Part shown: one piece after another, positions 50,518 through 58,866 of the stretch | Position numbering within the stretch: the first letter of the stretch is position 1 | Layout of the letters: every line of letters starts with the position of its first letter | Origin: AC-32 sp963755635 | GTDB lineage: Bacteria > Actinomycetota > Thermoleophilia > Gaiellales > Gaiellaceae | DNA: 64,000 nt | Direction of reading: 5' to 3' | Assembly: GCA_963755635.1 (NCBI GenBank) | Contig: CAVWKS010000007.1 | Location: forward strand, 89,195 to 153,194 | Position numbers and translations under genes: made by a program | The notes under the pieces: generated by a model | Databases searched by the model: none | The model's input: only the letters and a program-made list of their open reading frames with translations | Told to the model about the DNA's origin: nothing

Positions 50518-52209
50518 TTAGCTGCCGGCCGCGTAGTGCGTTGCGACCTGCGTGGAGCTGAGGGCGGCGCCGTAGAGCGCGACCTCGTCGAGGTCGTTGT
50601 TCCCGAAGTAACCGTATCCCTGTCCGAGCTGGAACGGCTGGGTCCCGCTGGCGTTCGGCAGGCTCACGGTCGTGGTCGTCGCGAGCGCACCGTTTACGTA
50701 CCAGCGCATTTTCTTGGACGGCACGTCGTACGTGACGACGAAGTAGCGGAACGCCGTCGTCAGGGCTCCGTTGCCCGAGCCGCTGACCTTCTGGTTCCGC
50801 ATGAACCAGAGGGCGCCGTGCGAGTCGGCCCAGATGCCGTAGCCGTTCGGATTGGTCGGGTCCCCCTTGCCGAGGATGCCGGGGTAGGTGTTCATGTACG
50901 AAACCTGCTTCGCCCAGAACTCGATGCTCCAGGAGCTGTTCAGTTGCAGCGGGGCGCTGTCCGGCACCTGAACCATCCCGTTCGACCCGTTGAAGCGCGC
51001 TGCCGTGTCGGTATCGCCGACGAGCGCTGCCGGGACGCCCAGGGTGACGCCGCCCAGGTACGTGCCTGTGTGCCCGTTGCCGGTCGTGTCGACGGCGGTC
51101 GTGCCGCTGCCCTCGCCGAGTCGCCAGTAGGCGATCGGGCCATCGGCCAGCACCACGTTCGCGTACGCCGGGGGTGGTGCTGGAGGCGGGGGTGGTGGAG
51201 GCGCTGGAGGAGGCGGTGGCGGAGGTGGCGCCGGTGGAGGAGGCGGCGTGGGAGGCGGAGGCGGGCAGGTGACGGTCACGGAGGCGGAAGCCGTTCCCGA
51301 GCCCGCGTCGGCGCTCGTGAAGCTGATGTTGTCAGCGTAGGTGCCGCAACTCAGGCCCGTCGTGTCGCTGATGACGTGGACGTGAAGCGTCGTGCTGGGG
51401 GCCAGCACCGAGTCGCCGATGGCGACGTGCTGCGCAGGCGGCGCGCCGGCGACGAGCCAGCTGCTGTCACTTGTGTCTGCGTCGACCGACCACTCGACGT
51501 CCGTGCCCGCTGGCAGGCCATCCGTCAGCGCTAGCCCGTTCGCCGTCCGGCCGCCCGTGTTTCTGAGCGTGATGGTGAAGCCGATCTTCGATCCGGACAC
51601 CACCGTCGCAGCATCAGGCGTGATCGCCAGATCTACGTGCGCCGGTGGCGGTGGTGGCGGTGGCGGAGGAGGAGGAGGCGGGGGTGCTGGGGGTGGCGGA
51701 GGAGGCGGCGGCGGCGGAGGAGGCGGCGGTGGCGGCGGAGGCGGCGGCGGAGGAGGAGGAGGAGGAGGAGGCGCGGGTGGCGGAGGCGGAGTAGGAACCG
51801 GCGGCGGAGGCGGAGGCGTGAACGCCGGCGTGATCTGGATGTTCCCGGGGTCCCGCGAGGTCTTGCGCGCGCGCTTCGTCGGAGCCTTGGGCCGTGAGAT
51901 CGGCGTGCCGTCGAGGTTGATGCCGACTGCGTGGAGAACCGCGGGCAGGAACGTCGAGAAGGACAAGGTGTCGGATGAGGAACCGCGCGGGTGCCCGCCG
52001 GGGCCGCCGCCGCCCTGGAACACCAGGTCGCGGGCGCGACGGTTGCTGAAGCTCGAGCTCGTGGACGTGGAGATGATCGGCAGCCCGATCGTGACCCAGA
52101 GAATCGCCACCAGAGGCAGGGCGATGACGATCGGCAGGGCGCGCGAACGAGTACGCGCGAGGGTGCGCGCCGAGGGAAGCCGCCTGGGTAGGTCGACGTA
52201 ATGCCGCAT
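50518..52209 (-). CDS. Polyproline-linked surface protein with DUF11-like and LamG/concanavalin-A-like domains
   Basis: A 563-residue protein in four parts. Residues 25-48 are a signal anchor (ALPIVIALPLVAILWVTIGL). A polyproline rod spans about 132-192. A DUF11-like beta domain follows (VDLAITPDAATVVSGSKIGF, TITLRNTGGRTANGLALTDG). A second polyproline linker comes near 315-350. The C-terminal domain is LamG/concanavalin-A-like (AYWRLGEGSGTTAVDTTGNG, VQVPDSAPLQLNSSWSIEFW, RWYVNGALATTTTVSLPNAS, DLDEVALYGAALSSTQVATH), a carbohydrate-binding fold. This suggests a wall-spanning lectin or adhesin held off the surface by proline rods; that is inference. The gene runs upstream of the diguanylate cyclase on the same strand. 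Confidence 0.75.
   Translation of the reverse strand: MRHYVDLPRRLPSARTLARTRSRALPIVIALPLVAILWVTIGLPIISTSTSSSFSNRRARDLVFQGGGGPGGHPRGSSSDTLSFSTFLPAVLHAVGINLDGTPISRPKAPTKRARKTSRDPGNIQITPAFTPPPPPPVPTPPPPPAPPPPPPPPPPPPPPPPPPPPPPPPPPPPAPPPPPPPPPPPPPPAHVDLAITPDAATVVSGSKIGFTITLRNTGGRTANGLALTDGLPAGTDVEWSVDADTSDSSWLVAGAPPAQHVAIGDSVLAPSTTLHVHVISDTTGLSCGTYADNISFTSADAGSGTASASVTVTCPPPPPTPPPPPAPPPPPPPPAPPPPPPPAPPPAYANVVLADGPIAYWRLGEGSGTTAVDTTGNGHTGTYLGGVTLGVPAALVGDTDTAARFNGSNGMVQVPDSAPLQLNSSWSIEFWAKQVSYMNTYPGILGKGDPTNPNGYGIWADSHGALWFMRNQKVSGSGNGALTTAFRYFVVTYDVPSKKMRWYVNGALATTTTVSLPNASGTQPFQLGQGYGYFGNNDLDEVALYGAALSSTQVATHYAAGS
51169..51268 (+). repeat. GGN-rich tract encoding the second polyproline linker
   Basis: A purine-rich GGC/GGA/GGT repeat on the plus strand (CCN codons on the coding minus strand) encoding PPPPPTPPPPPAPPPP-type sequence. 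Codon third positions vary, so it is a protein-level repeat with drift, not a simple recent microsatellite. Confidence 0.7.
51634..51816 (+). repeat. GGN-rich tract encoding the 60-residue polyproline rod
   Basis: About 61 codons of almost only proline (minus-strand CCN) broken by a few Ala, Val and Thr. The plus strand is G-rich throughout with many GGCGGAGGAGG-like runs, so it may form G-rich secondary structures and is prone to length change and to assembly error. Uninterrupted polyproline of this length would need EF-P for translation. Confidence 0.75.
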
Positions 52210-52288
52210 GGTTCTCCGCAGTTCTCTTCCGCCTTCGTCACGGTAGAGCCGTTTCTTGAGCCGCGACTTCCCCCTAAGGAGTGAGTGC

Positions 52289-53872
52289 GTGCAGTACGCT
52301 CGCGCCGTGTCGGCGGAGATGGAATCGACCGAGGCGAAGCTCCAGCGCCTGCAGCAGCTACGCGAGGAAGCGCGCCACGCAGGCAGCGAGAAAGCGGTCG
52401 AACGTCAGCGGGAGCAGGGCAAGCTCCTCGCCCGCGAGCGCGCGGAGAAACTGCTGGATCCCGGCTCCTTCGTCGAGCTCGATCGTTACGTCCGCCACCG
52501 CGAGGCCGAGTTCGGCATGCGCGAGCGGCGACCGTACGGCGATGCGGTCGTCACCGGCCACGGGACGATCTTCGGCCGGCGTGTCTTCGTCTTCTCGCAG
52601 GACTTCACCGTCTTCGGCGGGAGCCTCTCGGAGGTCTTCGCCGAGAAGATCTGCAAGGTGATGGACATGGCCGCGAAGTACGGCTGCCCGGTGATCGGGA
52701 TCAACGACTCGGGCGGCGCGCGGATCCAGGAGGGCGTGGTCTCGCTCGCGGGCTACGCAGACATCTTCTGGCGCAACGTCCAGTGCTCGGGCGTGATCCC
52801 GCAGCTCAGCCTGATCATGGGCCCGTGCGCGGGCGGCGCGGTCTACTCGCCCGCGATCACCGACTTCGTGCTGATGGTCGAGGGCAGCTCGTACATGTTC
52901 ATCACGGGTCCCGACGTGGTGAAGACGGTCACCGGCGAGGAGGTGAGTTTCGAAGAGCTCGGCGGCGCGGCGACGCACGCGGCGAAATCGGGTGTCGCGC
53001 AGTTCATCTCGCCGGACGAAGAGGCCTGCCTCGAGGACGCGCGCTACCTGCTCTCGTTCCTGCCGCAGAACAACGTCGACCCGCCGCCGTACTCGGAGCC
53101 GGCCGACCCGCCCGGGCGCGAGGACCCGGACCTCGACACGCTCATCCCCGACGACCCCGCCCATCCGTACGACATGAAAGACGTGATCCGACGCGTCGTC
53201 GACGAGGGCGAGTTCCTCGAGGTGCACGAGCGCTGGGCCGAGAACCTGGTCTGCGGCTTCGCGCGTCTGAACGGACACTCGATCGGCGTCGTCGGCAACC
53301 AGCCGCGGACGCTCGCCGGCGTGCTCGACATCGACTCCTCGGTGAAGGGCGCGCGCTTCGTCCGCACCTGCGATGCGTTCAACATCCCGCTCGTCACCTT
53401 CGTGGACGTGCCCGGCTTCCTGCCCGGGACGGCGCAGGAGTGGGGCGGGATCATCCGCCACGGCGCCAAGCTGCTCTACGCGTATGCCGAGGCGACCGTG
53501 CCGAAGCTCGCGGTGATCACGCGCAAGGCGTACGGCGGAGCCTACGACGTCATGAGCTCGAAGCACATCCGCGCCGACTTCAACTTCGCGTGGCCGACGG
53601 CGGAGGTGGCCGTGATGGGGCCCGAGGGTGCGGTCAACATCGTCTTCCGGCACGAGCTCGAGGCAGCGGACGATCCCGAGGCGCGGCGGGACGAGCTGAT
53701 CCGCGACTACCGCGAACGGTTCGCCAACCCGTACGCAGCCGCCGAGCGCGGTTATGTCGACGAGGTGATCGAGCCCAGGCGGACGCGTCCCGTGCTGGCC
53801 GACGCGCTCGAGACGGCGCTGACGAAGCGCGAGCAGCGCCCGCGGCGCAAGCACGGGAACATCCCGCTCTGA
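52289..53872 (+). CDS. accD: Acyl-CoA (propionyl/acetyl-CoA) carboxylase beta subunit, carboxyltransferase
   Basis: A carboxyltransferase of about 527 residues that moves the carboxyl group from biotin to acetyl- or propionyl-CoA. Both crotonase-fold halves are complete: KYGCPVIGINDSGGARIQEG, IMGPCAGGAVYSPAITDF and FITGPDVVKTVTGEEVSFEE in the first; VDVPGFLPGTAQEWGGIIRH, LAVITRKAYGGAYDVMSSKH and FNFAWPTAEVAVMGPEGAVN in the second. It ends RRKHGNIPL, the family C-terminus. I choose GTG 52289, eight bases after AAGGA; ATG 52319 and GTG 52307 are alternatives and an in-frame TTG at 52256 is less likely. The alpha subunit is at 59381 and an epsilon-like gene at 58660. The exact acyl-CoA is not clear. 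Confidence 0.9.
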   Translation: MQYARAVSAEMESTEAKLQRLQQLREEARHAGSEKAVERQREQGKLLARERAEKLLDPGSFVELDRYVRHREAEFGMRERRPYGDAVVTGHGTIFGRRVFVFSQDFTVFGGSLSEVFAEKICKVMDMAAKYGCPVIGINDSGGARIQEGVVSLAGYADIFWRNVQCSGVIPQLSLIMGPCAGGAVYSPAITDFVLMVEGSSYMFITGPDVVKTVTGEEVSFEELGGAATHAAKSGVAQFISPDEEACLEDARYLLSFLPQNNVDPPPYSEPADPPGREDPDLDTLIPDDPAHPYDMKDVIRRVVDEGEFLEVHERWAENLVCGFARLNGHSIGVVGNQPRTLAGVLDIDSSVKGARFVRTCDAFNIPLVTFVDVPGFLPGTAQEWGGIIRHGAKLLYAYAEATVPKLAVITRKAYGGAYDVMSSKHIRADFNFAWPTAEVAVMGPEGAVNIVFRHELEAADDPEARRDELIRDYRERFANPYAAAERGYVDEVIEPRRTRPVLADALETALTKREQRPRRKHGNIPL

Positions 53873-53886
53873 CCGACACAGAGCAA

Positions 53887-54519
53887 GTGCGCGCGGTCCG
53901 GGAGCGGCTGCTCGAGGGCGGCAAGCTCTCGCCGGTCTCGATCGGCCCGGCGGAGGGTGCAGCGCTGCTCGAGTGGGTCCGGCGTTCGAGCGCGCGGCGG
54001 ACGCTCGAGGCCGGCCTCGCCTGGGCGGTCTCGACGCTCTTCATCTGTGAAGGGCTGCTCGAGAACGGCGGCGGCCGTCACGTCGCGGCCGACCCGTTCC
54101 AGTTTCAGGGTCTACAGCAGCATGCGACGCATTACGAGGGCGCCGGCCTGCGCGCGCTCGAGGAGGCCGGCGTGAGCGAGCTCGTCGAGTTCCATCTCGA
54201 GGAGTCGCAGCTCGTCTTCCCGCGCCTGCTCGCCGAGGGCCGGCGGTTCGACCTTGCCTTCCTCGACGGCAACCATCGCTTCGAGGGCGTTTTCCTCGAT
54301 CTCGCCTACTCGGGCCGGCTGCTCGAGGAGGGAGGAATCGTGTTCGCCGATGACGTGCAGCTGCCGGGCGTGCGCCGCGCGGTCGACTTCTTCTTGGCGA
54401 ACCTCGGCTGGACGGTCGAGGAGGAGGGTGCCGAGGGCGACGTCCATGAGTGGATCGTTCTCCGGACAGGCCCCGCGGACGCGTACCTGCGTCCGTTCGA
54501 CCAGTTCGTGGACTTTTAG
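53887..54519 (+). CDS. Class I SAM-dependent methyltransferase (Methyltransferase_24-like)
   Basis: About 210 residues. The family is recognised by RRTLEAGLAWAVSTLFICEG (motif I in the glycine-poor form of the caffeoyl-CoA O-methyltransferase branch), GRHVAADPFQFQG, LVEFHLEESQLVFPRLLAEG and RRFDLAFLDGNHRFEGVFLD (the FLDGNH motif), then GGIVFADDVQLPGVRRAVDF. GTG 53887 follows the accD stop by 14 bases. Substrate unknown. Its stop overlaps the convergent methyltransferase gene by four bases. Confidence 0.75.
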   Translation: MRAVRERLLEGGKLSPVSIGPAEGAALLEWVRRSSARRTLEAGLAWAVSTLFICEGLLENGGGRHVAADPFQFQGLQQHATHYEGAGLRALEEAGVSELVEFHLEESQLVFPRLLAEGRRFDLAFLDGNHRFEGVFLDLAYSGRLLEEGGIVFADDVQLPGVRRAVDFFLANLGWTVEEEGAEGDVHEWIVLRTGPADAYLRPFDQFVDF

Positions 54520-55328
54520 GTTGCTACGACTCCGATTCGCACGCGGTAGCCGAAGAGGAAGGGCACGGTGCGGTTGCCGAGCACGCGGTGCGCGACCGCT
54601 TCCAGCCCGGCGATGTCGAGGTCGCGCTCGAGCTCCGGGTCGTCTCCGGCGGCCACCGGCAGGCCGAGACTCCGCGCGAAGCCGCCGACTCGCTCGGCGT
54701 TGCCTTCCTCGATCGAGTGGAGCACGACCTCGCGGCAAGCGGCGAAGCAGCCACTCGCGCGCATGCGCCCGAGGTGCCCGCTCTTCGCCCACCGGTCCGC
54801 GCCGCGCTGCACTCCGCGATCCGCGCGTACCTGCCGGCGGCGCTCCTGATACTCCGCGTAGGCAACGTCTACCTCCGGATCGACGACCGGCGGCCAGTCG
54901 TAGTCGTACGCGGCGAAGACGCCTCCCGGCCGGAGGACGCGCGCAGCCTCGGTGAACACCGGTACAGGGTCCATCCAGTGCAGCGACTGGGAGCAGGTGA
55001 CGATGTCCGCCACCCGATCGGGCAAGCCGGTCGCGTTTGCGTAGGCCTGCACGTACTCGACTCCTTGGGCCGGCTCGGCCGCAGAGAGCATCGCGGGATT
55101 TGGTTCGACCCCGACGACCCGCTCGGCGAGGCCGGACCACGCGCGCGTCGAGAGACCAGTGCCACAGCCGAGATCGACGACGAGCTCCGGCGGCTCGGCG
55201 CGCGCGTAGCGGGAGAGCAGCTCGAGCAGCACCCGAGGCGGCCTGGGCCGGTGCCGGTCGTAGCCCTCGGCGAACCCGCCCCGGTCGTAGCCTGAGTTGT
55301 CGATCAGAGCCTGCGAGAACTCACTCAC
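54516..55328 (-). CDS. Class I SAM-dependent methyltransferase
   Basis: A 270-residue Methyltransferase_11 protein: YDRGGFAEGYDRHRPRPPRV at the start, motif I LVVDLGCGTGLSTRAWSGLA, VVGVEPNPAMLSAAEPAQGV, and ADIVTCSQSLHWMDPVPVFT (the S-x-HW motif). AARVLRPGGVFAAYDYDWPP is motif III. The C-terminus is typical of small-molecule methyltransferases. It is a different subfamily from the convergent neighbour at 53887. The substrate is not evident. Confidence 0.82.
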   Translation of the reverse strand: MSEFSQALIDNSGYDRGGFAEGYDRHRPRPPRVLLELLSRYARAEPPELVVDLGCGTGLSTRAWSGLAERVVGVEPNPAMLSAAEPAQGVEYVQAYANATGLPDRVADIVTCSQSLHWMDPVPVFTEAARVLRPGGVFAAYDYDWPPVVDPEVDVAYAEYQERRRQVRADRGVQRGADRWAKSGHLGRMRASGCFAACREVVLHSIEEGNAERVGGFARSLGLPVAAGDDPELERDLDIAGLEAVAHRVLGNRTVPFLFGYRVRIGVVAT

Positions 55329-55464
55329 CCCGCGCCAACTCTCCTTGGTCCCTTAGTTCGGTTCGCCCGGCCTCCTCCCCGAGGCGATCGTAACCGCGAA
55401 AGACGCACGTGTCTGTCACGGAAGTGCGCCGAAAGTGTGTCGAAACGCCGGGCCGCGAGATCCG

Positions 55465-55495
55465 CGGGGCGGGCTCGCCGCAAGAACCCGCCCCG
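55465..55495 (-). terminator. Hairpin after the GGDEF-HD-GYP gene
   Basis: CGGGGCGGG (55465-55473) pairs with CCCGCCCCG (55487-55495) over a 13-base loop, starting eight bases past the stop of the minus-strand GGDEF-HD-GYP gene. No T-run; typical of high-GC terminators. Confidence 0.5.
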
Positions 55496-55502
55496 GGCGC
55501 GC

Positions 55503-57317
55503 TCAGGAGGCCAGCGCGGTGGCCGTTTCGGCCGGCGTGGCCGTGAGCGCGAGCTCCTCGGCGAATGCGGTCACGATCTCGGGATCGAACTGCGTGCCGG
55601 CGCAGCGGTCGAGCTCGGAGATGGCATCCTCGGGGGAGACGCGCCGCTGGTAAACGCACTCGGAGGTCATCGCGTCGTACGCGTCGGCGACGAAGATGAT
55701 GCGCGCGCCGAGCGGGATCTGGTCGCCCGGCAGTCCATCCGGATAGCCCCTTCCGTCCCAGCGCTCGTGGTGATGGAGAACCCAGTCCGCGACCGTGTCG
55801 ACGCCAAGGCTCTCGAGCATGCGGAACCCGATCTGCGGATGGCGCTCGAGGATCATTCGCTCCGGCTCGGTGAGCGGGCCGGGCTTGCGCAGGAGCTCTT
55901 CTGGGATCGCGAGCTTGCCGAGGTCGTGGAGGCTGGCGGCGAGGCGGGTCAGCTCGACCTCTTCCTCCGGGAGGCCGAGGCGCCGGGCGGTGCGAGCCGC
56001 GAGCTCGGAGACGCGTTGTGAATGGCTGCCGGTGTAGGCATTTCGGGCGTCGACGGCTCGCGCGAGGCTGGCCGCTGCCCGGAAGCGCGCTGCCCGGTCG
56101 GGGCCGCTCGCGAGACGCTTCAGCTCGGCGAGCTCGATCACGTCCGGCCGGTAGGCGCGCGCCTGGTTCTTGCCGTACTCCTTCGCCCAGTAGAGCGCAC
56201 TGTCGGCCAGCCGGATCAGCTCGCCGCGCTCGGCTGCGTGCTGCGGCGACGTCGCGACACCGGCGCTGACCGTTACGGAGCCGACGTGCTCGAGATCGAG
56301 CCGGCCGATCCGCTCCACGACCGAGCAGGCGGCGACGACCGCAGCAGACTCGTCGTAGCCCGGCAGCAGCAGCGCGAACTCGTCGCCGCCGAGCCGGAAC
56401 GCCTCGCCCGTCTGGCGGAGCCGGCTGGCCAGCTGCGAGAGAACACGATCCCCAGCGGGGTGCCCGAAGCGGTCGTTGACGCGCTTGAAGTCGTCGAGGT
56501 CGACGAAGCAGAGCGTCAGCGGCAGCCCACGTTGCTGCGCCTGCACCAGTTCTCGCTCGAGCCGCTCGTGGAAGTGGCGATGGTTGCCGAGCCCGGTCAG
56601 CGGGTCGGTGAGCGCCAGGCGCATCGCGCGGAGCGAGCTGACGATCGCGCGCTGGTAGAGCTGGATCGCAAGCAGCGGCCCGACGAGCGCGACCGACAGG
56701 AACGGCGAGCGCTGCCAGAGCACGACGAGCATCAGCGCCGCGGAGGCCATCAGCGAGAACGGCACGATCGTCCGGCGGATGTTGAAGCGGGCGACCGAGA
56801 AGAGCGACTGGCGGGCGGTCACGGCGATCACCGCCGTGATCAGGACGAGGTTGACGGTGTACTGGGCGGAGGCGGCAACGCCGACGCGCGCGAACACGCC
56901 GCCCGCGCTGTCGTGTCCGGAGATCGGCGCCACCAGCGCGCCGGCCGCGGTCGCCGCGAGGGCGAGCACCGAGACGTTGTACGCGATTCGCATCCGCGGC
57001 CGCTGCTCGAGCACCTGGGTGATCGCCGGCGGGAGGACGACGACGAGCAAGCCTGCTGCCCACCCGAAGAGCACGATCGACGCGACGCCGAAGACGAAAG
57101 AGAGCGAGACGCCGCCCGTGTCGATCCCCTCGACGGGGACGGGGAAGCGATCGGCGAGCGTGGACGCTGCAAGGAGCGCAATCAGTCCGACCAGCGTCGT
57201 GGTCTTGTGCGGCTCCAATGCGAAGACGACGCAGCCCGCGCAGATCACGCCGAGACCGGCGGCGCAGACTGGCGCGACGACAGCGAGGAGCCGCGGCGGC
57301 GGAAGGCTCTCCTTCAC
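55503..57317 (-). CDS. Membrane protein with GGDEF and HD-GYP domains (c-di-GMP turnover)
   Basis: A 604-residue protein. Residues 8-225 contain about seven to eight membrane helices (MASE-like sensor). A GGDEF domain follows, with DLDDFKRVNDRFGHPAGDR and RLGGDEFALLLPGYD at 310-314; the I-site is lost (RQTG instead of RxxD). The C-terminal HD-GYP phosphodiesterase domain is complete: SHSQRVSELAARTARRLG, ASLHDLGKLAIPEELLRKPG, HHHERWDGRGYPDGLPGDQI and FVADAYDAMTSECVY. All catalytic residues of both enzymes are present, so it may make and break c-di-GMP. Start GTG 57317 is eight bases after a 35-codon micropeptide gene and has no ribosome-binding site of its own, so translation is probably coupled. 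Confidence 0.88.
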   Translation of the reverse strand: MKESLPPPRLLAVVAPVCAAGLGVICAGCVVFALEPHKTTTLVGLIALLAASTLADRFPVPVEGIDTGGVSLSFVFGVASIVLFGWAAGLLVVVLPPAITQVLEQRPRMRIAYNVSVLALAATAAGALVAPISGHDSAGGVFARVGVAASAQYTVNLVLITAVIAVTARQSLFSVARFNIRRTIVPFSLMASAALMLVVLWQRSPFLSVALVGPLLAIQLYQRAIVSSLRAMRLALTDPLTGLGNHRHFHERLERELVQAQQRGLPLTLCFVDLDDFKRVNDRFGHPAGDRVLSQLASRLRQTGEAFRLGGDEFALLLPGYDESAAVVAACSVVERIGRLDLEHVGSVTVSAGVATSPQHAAERGELIRLADSALYWAKEYGKNQARAYRPDVIELAELKRLASGPDRAARFRAAASLARAVDARNAYTGSHSQRVSELAARTARRLGLPEEEVELTRLAASLHDLGKLAIPEELLRKPGPLTEPERMILERHPQIGFRMLESLGVDTVADWVLHHHERWDGRGYPDGLPGDQIPLGARIIFVADAYDAMTSECVYQRRVSPEDAISELDRCAGTQFDPEIVTAFAEELALTATPAETATALAS

Positions 57318-57324
57318 CGGCTCG

Positions 57325-57432
57325 CTACCAGTACAGATTCCAGAAGTCCTCGCCGTAACCGCCGACGACGGCGATCACGATCAACGCGAGAACTACTACG
57401 AGTGCGAGTAGCCGAGGACGCCACTGCAACAT
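57325..57432 (-). CDS. 35-residue membrane micropeptide upstream of the GGDEF-HD-GYP gene
   Basis: A small frame from ATG 57432 to TAG 57325-57327. The product starts basic (MLQWRPR), has a single helix (LLALVVVLALIVIAVVGG) and ends with an aromatic tail (YGEDFWNLYW). A GGGGAGG site is eight bases before the ATG. Only seven bases separate its stop from the GTG of the GGDEF-HD-GYP gene. The ordered charge-helix-aromatic pattern, the ribosome-binding site and the tight spacing support a real gene. It may be a membrane partner of the sensor or a leader peptide; no family name is known to me. Confidence 0.6.
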   Translation of the reverse strand: MLQWRPRLLALVVVLALIVIAVVGGYGEDFWNLYW

Positions 57433-57538
57433 CGTCAACCTCCCCAGAAGAAACAACATGACGTCGTCGATTCTTCAACCTTCGGGTGCCGGCGGCATCC
57501 CCCGGACGGGTGAAGCTTGCGGCCGGCCGCTTTATGCC

Positions 57539-58609
57539 TTACGAACCGGAAACGAGGCCGGCCTCGGCGAGGGGGCGTCGCGCCCACGCGAAGCTCTGGC
57601 GGTACCAGCCGGTCAGCGGTGTCACGGCCACGCCCTGGCCGGACGAGTGGACGATCCACCCGGCGCCGAGATAGATCCCGGTGTGCCCGACCTGGCTGGG
57701 CTTCGAGCGGGTCCCGGCCGAGCCGAAGAACACGACGTCGCCCGGCTGGAGGTTGGCGAAGCCGACCCGCTTCGACTTCGGCACCTCGCCGCTCATCTGG
57801 TACGTCGTCCGGCCCTTGATCGTCGCGTTCAGTGCCGCGCCGCCGCTGTAAGCCTGGAGCTTGTACACGCGCCAGACGAAGCCCGAGCAGTCGAAGCCTC
57901 CGCGTGCGTTCACGCCGAACGGCGCCTCGGCGTGCTCGCTGGTTCCGCCCCACACGTACGGGTAGCCGACGAAGCGGGTGGCGGTGTCGAGCACGCGCGT
58001 CTGCCATGCGCCCAGCTTCGGAAGCGTGAACGTCGCGGCCGCGTCCTCGACGAATTGCTGCTCCCAGCCGCCGAAATGCAGGATCGCCGCGGCCGAGTAC
58101 GCCGTCTCGGCCCGCGTGACCGGGTCGGTCGGCAGCAGCTCGAGGTCGTCGTCCTTGGCCGGGTGGTTGGTCCGCAGGCCGAGCAGCCGCGCGACCGTCT
58201 CCGTGCCGAACCGCCCCGGGACGGCGAGCCCTGCGCTGCGCGCATTCGAGAGGAAGAGCGCTGCGGCGTCCGAGAGCTGCAGCGCTTTGACGAGGCTCGT
58301 GTCGAGCTGCGTGACAGTGACCGGCGCCGACGGATCGGGCGGGTCGACTCTCGGCTGATTCGTGAGGTCGGCGACCAGCGTCGCCAGCTCGCCGTGGGTC
58401 AAGACGTCGTTCGGACGAAAGGCGGAGACGGTCTTGGCCATCAGGCCCTTCGTGACGACGAAGCGGATCTGGGCGGCGTCCCACGACTTCGGTGGGACGA
58501 GCGAGCCTTTCTTCTGAGTGCCGGCGCTGTTCATAACCTGGGTCGCGGCAGCGGCGCAGGGCGCTGCAAGCAGCGCACAGCAGGCGGCGACGGCGGCAAG
58601 GCGGCTCAT
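57539..58609 (-). CDS. Secreted NlpC/P60 peptidoglycan endopeptidase with SLH-like domain
   Basis: A 356-residue exported cell-wall hydrolase. Signal peptide MSRLAAVAACCALLAAPCAA. Residues 40-200 contain SLH-like repeats (WDAAQIRFVVTKGLMAKTVS, FRPNDVLTHGELATLVADL; FLSNARSAGLAVPGRFGTET, VARLLGLRTN) that could hold it on the wall. The C-terminal NlpC/P60 domain has VGYPYVWGGTSEHAEAPFG, the catalytic Cys in RGGFDCSGFVWRVY, the His in SQVGHTGIYLGAGWIVH and the LQPGDVVFFGSAGT turn. It cuts stem-peptide bonds in peptidoglycan. It is divergent from the epsilon-like gene at 58660 with about 50 bases between, too short for a c-di-AMP riboswitch. Confidence 0.88.
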   Translation of the reverse strand: MSRLAAVAACCALLAAPCAAAATQVMNSAGTQKKGSLVPPKSWDAAQIRFVVTKGLMAKTVSAFRPNDVLTHGELATLVADLTNQPRVDPPDPSAPVTVTQLDTSLVKALQLSDAAALFLSNARSAGLAVPGRFGTETVARLLGLRTNHPAKDDDLELLPTDPVTRAETAYSAAAILHFGGWEQQFVEDAAATFTLPKLGAWQTRVLDTATRFVGYPYVWGGTSEHAEAPFGVNARGGFDCSGFVWRVYKLQAYSGGAALNATIKGRTTYQMSGEVPKSKRVGFANLQPGDVVFFGSAGTRSKPSQVGHTGIYLGAGWIVHSSGQGVAVTPLTGWYRQSFAWARRPLAEAGLVSGS

Positions 58610-58659
58610 ACCACCGTTCGTATCGTCCGTAGCGGCGAAGCGCTTTAGGCTGCGACCGG

Positions 58660-58866
58660 ATGGACGCCGAGATCACGCCGGAACCGAGCCCCGAGGAGCG
58701 CCGCGCCCTGCTCGCGTCGCTGGAGAGCCTGCTCGCGCCGCCGGCGCCGGCGCCGGCCTATCGGAGTGGCTGGCGCAAGGAGGGAATCCGCGAGAACACC
58801 GAGGCCGACGACCGTTACGAGGCGGCCGCGCGGCCCCGCAGCAGTCCCGGCGCCACGCGCGCGTAA
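58660..58866 (+). CDS. Small protein resembling acyl-CoA carboxylase epsilon subunit
   Basis: A 68-residue protein from ATG 58660: ITPEPSPEERRALLASLESL then a Pro/Ala linker and YRSGWRKEGIRENTEADDRY. The pattern P-x-EER/ExxALxxxLxxL...SxW is the one seen in actinobacterial AccE epsilon subunits, which strengthen the contact of alpha and beta subunits. The alpha-subunit gene starts 515 bases further on and beta is at 52289. Similarity is short and from memory, so this is tentative; it may be an unrelated small conserved protein. Its 3' end overlaps the convergent pgsA by about 50 bases. Confidence 0.5.
   Translation: MDAEITPEPSPEERRALLASLESLLAPPAPAPAYRSGWRKEGIRENTEADDRYEAAARPRSSPGATRA

Noticed and set aside
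51169..51816. CRISPR-like or tandem DNA repeat array
   Set aside because: The repetitive DNA is a drifting CCN codon tract encoding polyproline on the minus strand; there are no spacers or constant repeats.
58610..58659. c-di-AMP (ydaO) riboswitch before the NlpC/P60 gene
   Set aside because: Such genes are often controlled this way in actinobacteria, but only about 50 bases separate the divergent starts, too little for the aptamer.
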